From contig JAGQDJ010000026.1 in assembly GCA_022885665.1 (NCBI GenBank), positions 248,001 through 312,000 of the forward strand: 64,000 nt of DNA, read 5' to 3'. Made by a program: the position numbers and the translations under genes. Shown piece by piece: positions 61,101 to 64,000 of the stretch. The stretch is from Triops longicaudatus. Lineage: Eukaryota > Arthropoda > Branchiopoda > Notostraca > Triopsidae. Position 1 is the stretch's first letter; the number at the start of each line of letters is the position of its first letter. The notes under the pieces are model-generated. The model saw nothing but the letters and a program-made list of their open reading frames with translations, was not told the DNA's origin and searched no databases.

Positions 61101-63338
61101 ACTGTCCAGCATCCGAAATTTCCGCGTAATTAGTGTAAAAAAGCGAAGCGGTAGCGATTTAAATACCACGCCCTATAAGTCGATGGGCTCGAGAATCTTG
61201 ATTACGCGCACAGTGTGAACGTTTGTCTAAGTGCTTTTACAACACGGCCAGATTATCTTGCATGCTCCAAGAAAATGTAAGGATTAGACTACACAAATAA
61301 AGCAGAAACACAAATGCCGCGTTTGTGAAACTCCCGTTGTCCAATTTGCATACAGATCGACTGGACGTCTTGTGGAGTATTTTTTTCCTTATTTATTTTT
61401 TGGCGCTACTGCAGTTGTTGTATCCCTTGTTTGCTGATGTGCTCAAACTCGGTCCACTTTCTACCCTCTTTCCGGCGAGGATTTTTTTCCCAGTGTCCTC
61501 TACTTTGCATTCCTTGTCCTTTCTTAAGTTGCCTTAACTCGTAAAACCATCAACAGCCAATGGAAATGAGATGGAACTTACTTCACAATTGGTAGTGGAG
61601 ACATTATGCAAGCTGACACGTATCACTCGATCCCTGCATAAAAGAAAAAGGTGAGATAAAAAATACATAGCATTAGTTTCATATCACTTAACATCTTCCT
61701 TGTGTCAACACAGTCAATGACAATAGTCCCCTTCGAAACATAAAAAAATCCCTTAGCTTGGGATCTAGAGTAAATAGAACCCAGAAAAAAGGGTTCATTT
61801 CAAGCCGTTATGCAAATCAAGGACCAGGTGGTGACAATTTTAGGGGGCAGGCGTTGAAGTTTTATAACGTACAAGTCTCTTATCACATCGTTTTTCTGCA
61901 GCTTCCCCAATTCTTCGACTCCTCAAAAAACAGGTTAAACTGTACTTATATTTTATGCTTGTAGCTCCCCCCAAAAATGGCGCAGTGTCATTCACGGTCT
62001 AGCCGTTCCATTAATTTCGGCATTATACAATAAAAAAAAAAAGTTCGTCGATTTTTTCAAAAGATAAGCCAAGTTGCGTTTTTCTTTAAACCCGTTGATT
62101 TAAGAGCTTCCAGTTCGTTTTATTTGCCGTTAACGTCTATTTAAACTTAATTTCATTTTATGGCTAGATTTACCGTCGAGCTGAAGAAAGAAGATAAGAC
62201 CAAAAACGTTTTAACCTTAAAAGGATACGCAGAAAAAAAGATACAAAGTTGAGCGTCACAGTGTTCTTTTAGAAAAATCGTCCAAACTTTCTAATTCAAA
62301 TTTATTGCAAAAAGACTTCCAGAAAAGGGGTACAAGATAAGGTGATTAAAAAGACTAGTTGTACAGTGGTTGTTACAAAGTCCGTTATACCGTACCATAT
62401 TGCTGATGAAGTCAAGAAAAACTAACGTAGATATAGACTGTGTACCATTTGTTGAAATATATGATTTGCCACGTGGTATCTCAATCTACCCTATTTTTTC
62501 ACCCTATCACCATCCGGGTCCTTTCTGTTAGAGAGTAATTCAATTCATAGTGGAGTACACGTAATATAAACTTTACTCTCCTCGACCACAAATTCAAAAT
62601 AAGAAGCTAGAAAATGTTACAATCGAGCACGATCTTCAAAACAGAGGAAGCATATAAAAGAAAACAATAATGTACTTATTAAGAAGTTCTTCGAAAACGT
62701 CCAAACCTCAAGATTGTTAGACACCGACAACACACATTTTAATTTAACCATACAAAATCAGTTTAATACATAAATAAAAATATACGAAGTTCGATTTAAG
62801 AGATATTTAAGATCATAATTTTTTTCTTTTAAAATTATGCAAAAAAGACAGTCTTTACATTTCACTGTTAAAATTTATCACAACTTTGCTAAGAATGGTT
62901 ATCAACTATACGAAAAACTTCGATGTTACAAATGCCAACAATGGGTCGATTCTACTGGATTACCTTTACACGTCATCTTTACTGTTTTACAGGTTTAGAA
63001 ACTATAATACTGCTTCTGAGGTGAGAAAAATGAAGCCCCCTCCTAGACAGTATTAATTAAACGCTATGCTCGGTTCAAGAAAAAGGAAAAGTGATAACCA
63101 ACGATTACAACTCCTGATCGACATGCTCGTCGTTTGCATTTCGTGGCCCAGCATAAGGACTCGTCTCTGTGGAGCGTGACAGTGTGACACTTTACAAGTC
63201 TATAAGGTCTGATGCAAAACCGTTCCAGCTGGCAAGCAATTAATACTTACATGGCTCCAACGTAGAGAACATCCCGCTTGGCATCCAGGTGGAACGTTCG
63301 GTAATAGAGTTTCCCGCAAGTTAAACTTCGTATATGCT
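49421..63338 (-). CDS. Sema2: Secreted class-2 semaphorin (5' partial)
   Basis: Secreted axon-guidance ligand of the invertebrate class 2 (Drosophila Sema2a/2b, worm mab-20), acting through plexin B. Exons in transcript order: 63338-63251, 61633-61582, 59258-59196, 56407-56300, 52029-51759, 51661-51431, 51224-50988, 50919-50740, 50612-50488, 50365-50214, 50090-49899, 49812-49569, 49501-49421; 673 residues visible, phases consistent. Seen: sema domain (CGKLYYRTFHLDAKRDVLYVGAM, DRVIRVSLHNVS, GQRLYICGTNAHNPKDWVI, FFFRETAVEYINCGK, TFLKARLNCSIPGEFPFYF, FYAVFTTCQNGLTGSAIC), a PSI cysteine module (CLRCVKDPYCGWD), one C2-type Ig domain (SVHLPCAVKLPE to YDCRLGADTLC) and the class-2 tail SDWCHEFEKYKMAMKTWEKK. 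There is no transmembrane helix. The signal-peptide exon lies beyond 64,000. Introns in the 5' half are 1.6-4.3 kb, those in the 3' half under 400 bp. Confidence 0.95.
52030..56299. other. Semaphorin intron, 4.3 kb
   Basis: Contains the 68-bp homopolymer (52079-52146). Many unrelated open frames up to 112 codons occur without domains. A 16-bp hairpin, cccggatttctccggg, lies near 54375. No second gene recognised. Confidence 0.5.
52079..52146. repeat. Pure A(68) tract (T68 on transcript strand)
   Basis: 68 uninterrupted A on the plus strand, 50 bp upstream (in transcript direction) of the acceptor of semaphorin exon 52029-51759, so the pre-mRNA would carry 68 U. There is no retroposon body on its 5' side, where the exon lies. 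Confidence 0.8.
56408..59195. other. Semaphorin intron, 2.8 kb, with TIR-element cluster
   Basis: Holds the 57000-57810 cluster of cgttata-containing repeats; the rest is AT-rich with no gene seen. Confidence 0.5.
57000..57810. repeat. Cluster of nested TIR elements and gttcgttata subrepeats
   Basis: A complete element with both ends lies at 57387-57554 (left agtaaaatctctctataaca, right tgttataacgagattttagt). Around it are many copies of a roughly 10-20 bp unit, variants of aagttcgttataagcg (for example 57236-57245, 57293-57310, 57313-57323, 57331-57341, 57626-57638), and a further right end at about 57785-57805. It looks like repeated insertion and internal expansion of one family. Confidence 0.55.
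59259..61581. other. Semaphorin intron, 2.3 kb
   Basis: No gene recognised. A 63-codon minus-strand ORF (59282-59473) just upstream of an exon does not match a semaphorin. Homopolymer A run near 61052-61067. Confidence 0.5.
61634..63250. other. Semaphorin intron, 1.6 kb
   Basis: AT-rich with short homopolymers. Nothing recognised. Confidence 0.5.
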
Positions 63339-64000
63339 CTATTGGAAGACAAAGGACAAGACAACGAAAAAATGTAAACTGTCATTAAAAGTTTCTAGTA
63401 CAGGATCAACGTGGTCACCCACCAACACACATCTACATCCACATCCCCACATCTTCAACACACACGCGAAATCACAACAATAGCCCTTTCATATCCCACG
63501 CTATGGAAAGCTTTGACAATTACTATTCATTTTGTACTACATTTATCTTCTCTCGTCTACAGCACCGCGCTACCCCTCCGTCTCTCCCCCCCACAACCCC
63601 CGTTTTACCCCTAACTCAAAGGATTATTGATTTTCGTATAGACTCCGCTTTTCCGGCAGTTCAAGAAAATTTAAGCTTTCGTGGGAGCATACATACTGTA
63701 CAACTCACCCCCACCAACTCCGACACAGCCCCACAAGCTTATTTCCCCGACACGGCCCGCCCAATACAGTCACGCATGTTTGCAGCAACCACCAACATTA
63801 CAACCTATCCAGCCTGAGAAAAAGTAAAATCGAAACATTTTGCCCCCATAAGCACTCACCGCGGCAAGTTTTGCTTTTCTTTTTATTCTTTTACGATTGC
63901 CCGAGCAGAAAATCCAATATTGAGCGACTTTGGCACTGCTTTGGCAACCAAGTATATTGCTTTTTCTCGGGTGGCTCTTCTCGCTAATGTTCCAAAAGTT
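63339..64000. other. Semaphorin intron continuing off the window
   Basis: The exon at 63338 begins in phase 1, so at least one exon with the signal peptide lies to the right. C-rich stretches (63411-63480, 63560-63620) give overlapping open frames of low complexity; no exon recognised. Confidence 0.5.

Noticed and set aside
63411..63817. Overlapping Pro/Thr/Ser-rich ORFs near the right edge
   Set aside because: Low-complexity C-rich intron sequence; no phase-compatible semaphorin start was found.
1..64000. Prokaryotic or mobile systems: CRISPR arrays, operons, integrases, retroviral or LINE reverse transcriptases
   Set aside because: No regularly spaced direct repeats, no reverse transcriptase or integrase motifs, and all genes are intron-containing metazoan genes.

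Overview
This is eukaryotic, metazoan DNA: AT-rich, with genes split by short GT-AG introns (mostly about 45-150 bp). The best lineage marker is the first gene, a glutamate-gated chloride channel. This family is confined to protostome invertebrates, and the stretch from the second disulfide through M4 reads almost like arthropod GluCl. I infer an arthropod, probably not an insect because an intact secreted frizzled-related protein is present (Drosophila lacks sFRPs); a mite or other chelicerate, or a crustacean, would fit. Species cannot be fixed from the sequence alone. No prokaryotic features, CRISPR arrays or viral genes were seen.

Layout. 0.6-5.7 kb (+): GluCl subunit, 5' end outside the window. 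7.6-10 kb (+): TMCO4-like DUF726 membrane hydrolase. 10.5-15.1 kb (+): JARID2, the PRC2 cofactor. 15.4-17.5 kb (+): mitochondrial ribosome GTPase MTG1. 17.8-20.9 kb (-): sFRP. 23.7-25.1 kb (-): SIAH E3 ligase. 25.9-29.6 kb (+): DNA ligase IV. About 30.3 kb (-): tRNA-like sequence. 30.9-33.0 kb (-): proteasome lid subunit Rpn3/PSMD3. 33.5-35.5 kb (+): TRAPPC13. 36.3-36.6 kb (-): G-protein gamma subunit. 39.4-40.7 kb (+): SARAF. 41.5-44.2 kb (-): ZXD-family zinc-finger protein. 45.1-47.1 kb (+): GTPBP3/MnmE, followed by a decayed tandem copy of its last three exons. 49.4-63.3 kb (-): secreted class-2 semaphorin with long introns, 5' end outside the window.

For almost every gene I rebuilt the exon chain by hand. 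Splice phases agree at each junction and total lengths are whole codon numbers (for example LIG4 905 aa, JARID2 1129 aa, RPN3 494 aa, GTPBP3 496 aa), so boundaries should be mostly right to the base. First exons and UTRs are much less certain.

The genes form no operon or single pathway. There are two mitochondrial GTPases, signalling and guidance components (sFRP, semaphorin, G gamma, GluCl, SARAF) and housekeeping genes. From about 17 kb rightwards neighbouring genes alternate strictly between head-to-head and tail-to-tail. The least ordinary items are the GTPBP3 pseudogene, the sFRP itself, a JARID2 whose recognisable N terminus begins at the PRC2 methylation-mimic motif, a 9-nt microexon candidate in TRAPPC13, a family of short terminal-inverted-repeat elements clustering in a semaphorin intron, and a pure 68-bp A/T tract beside a semaphorin acceptor. 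I found no clear case of a wholly new system.
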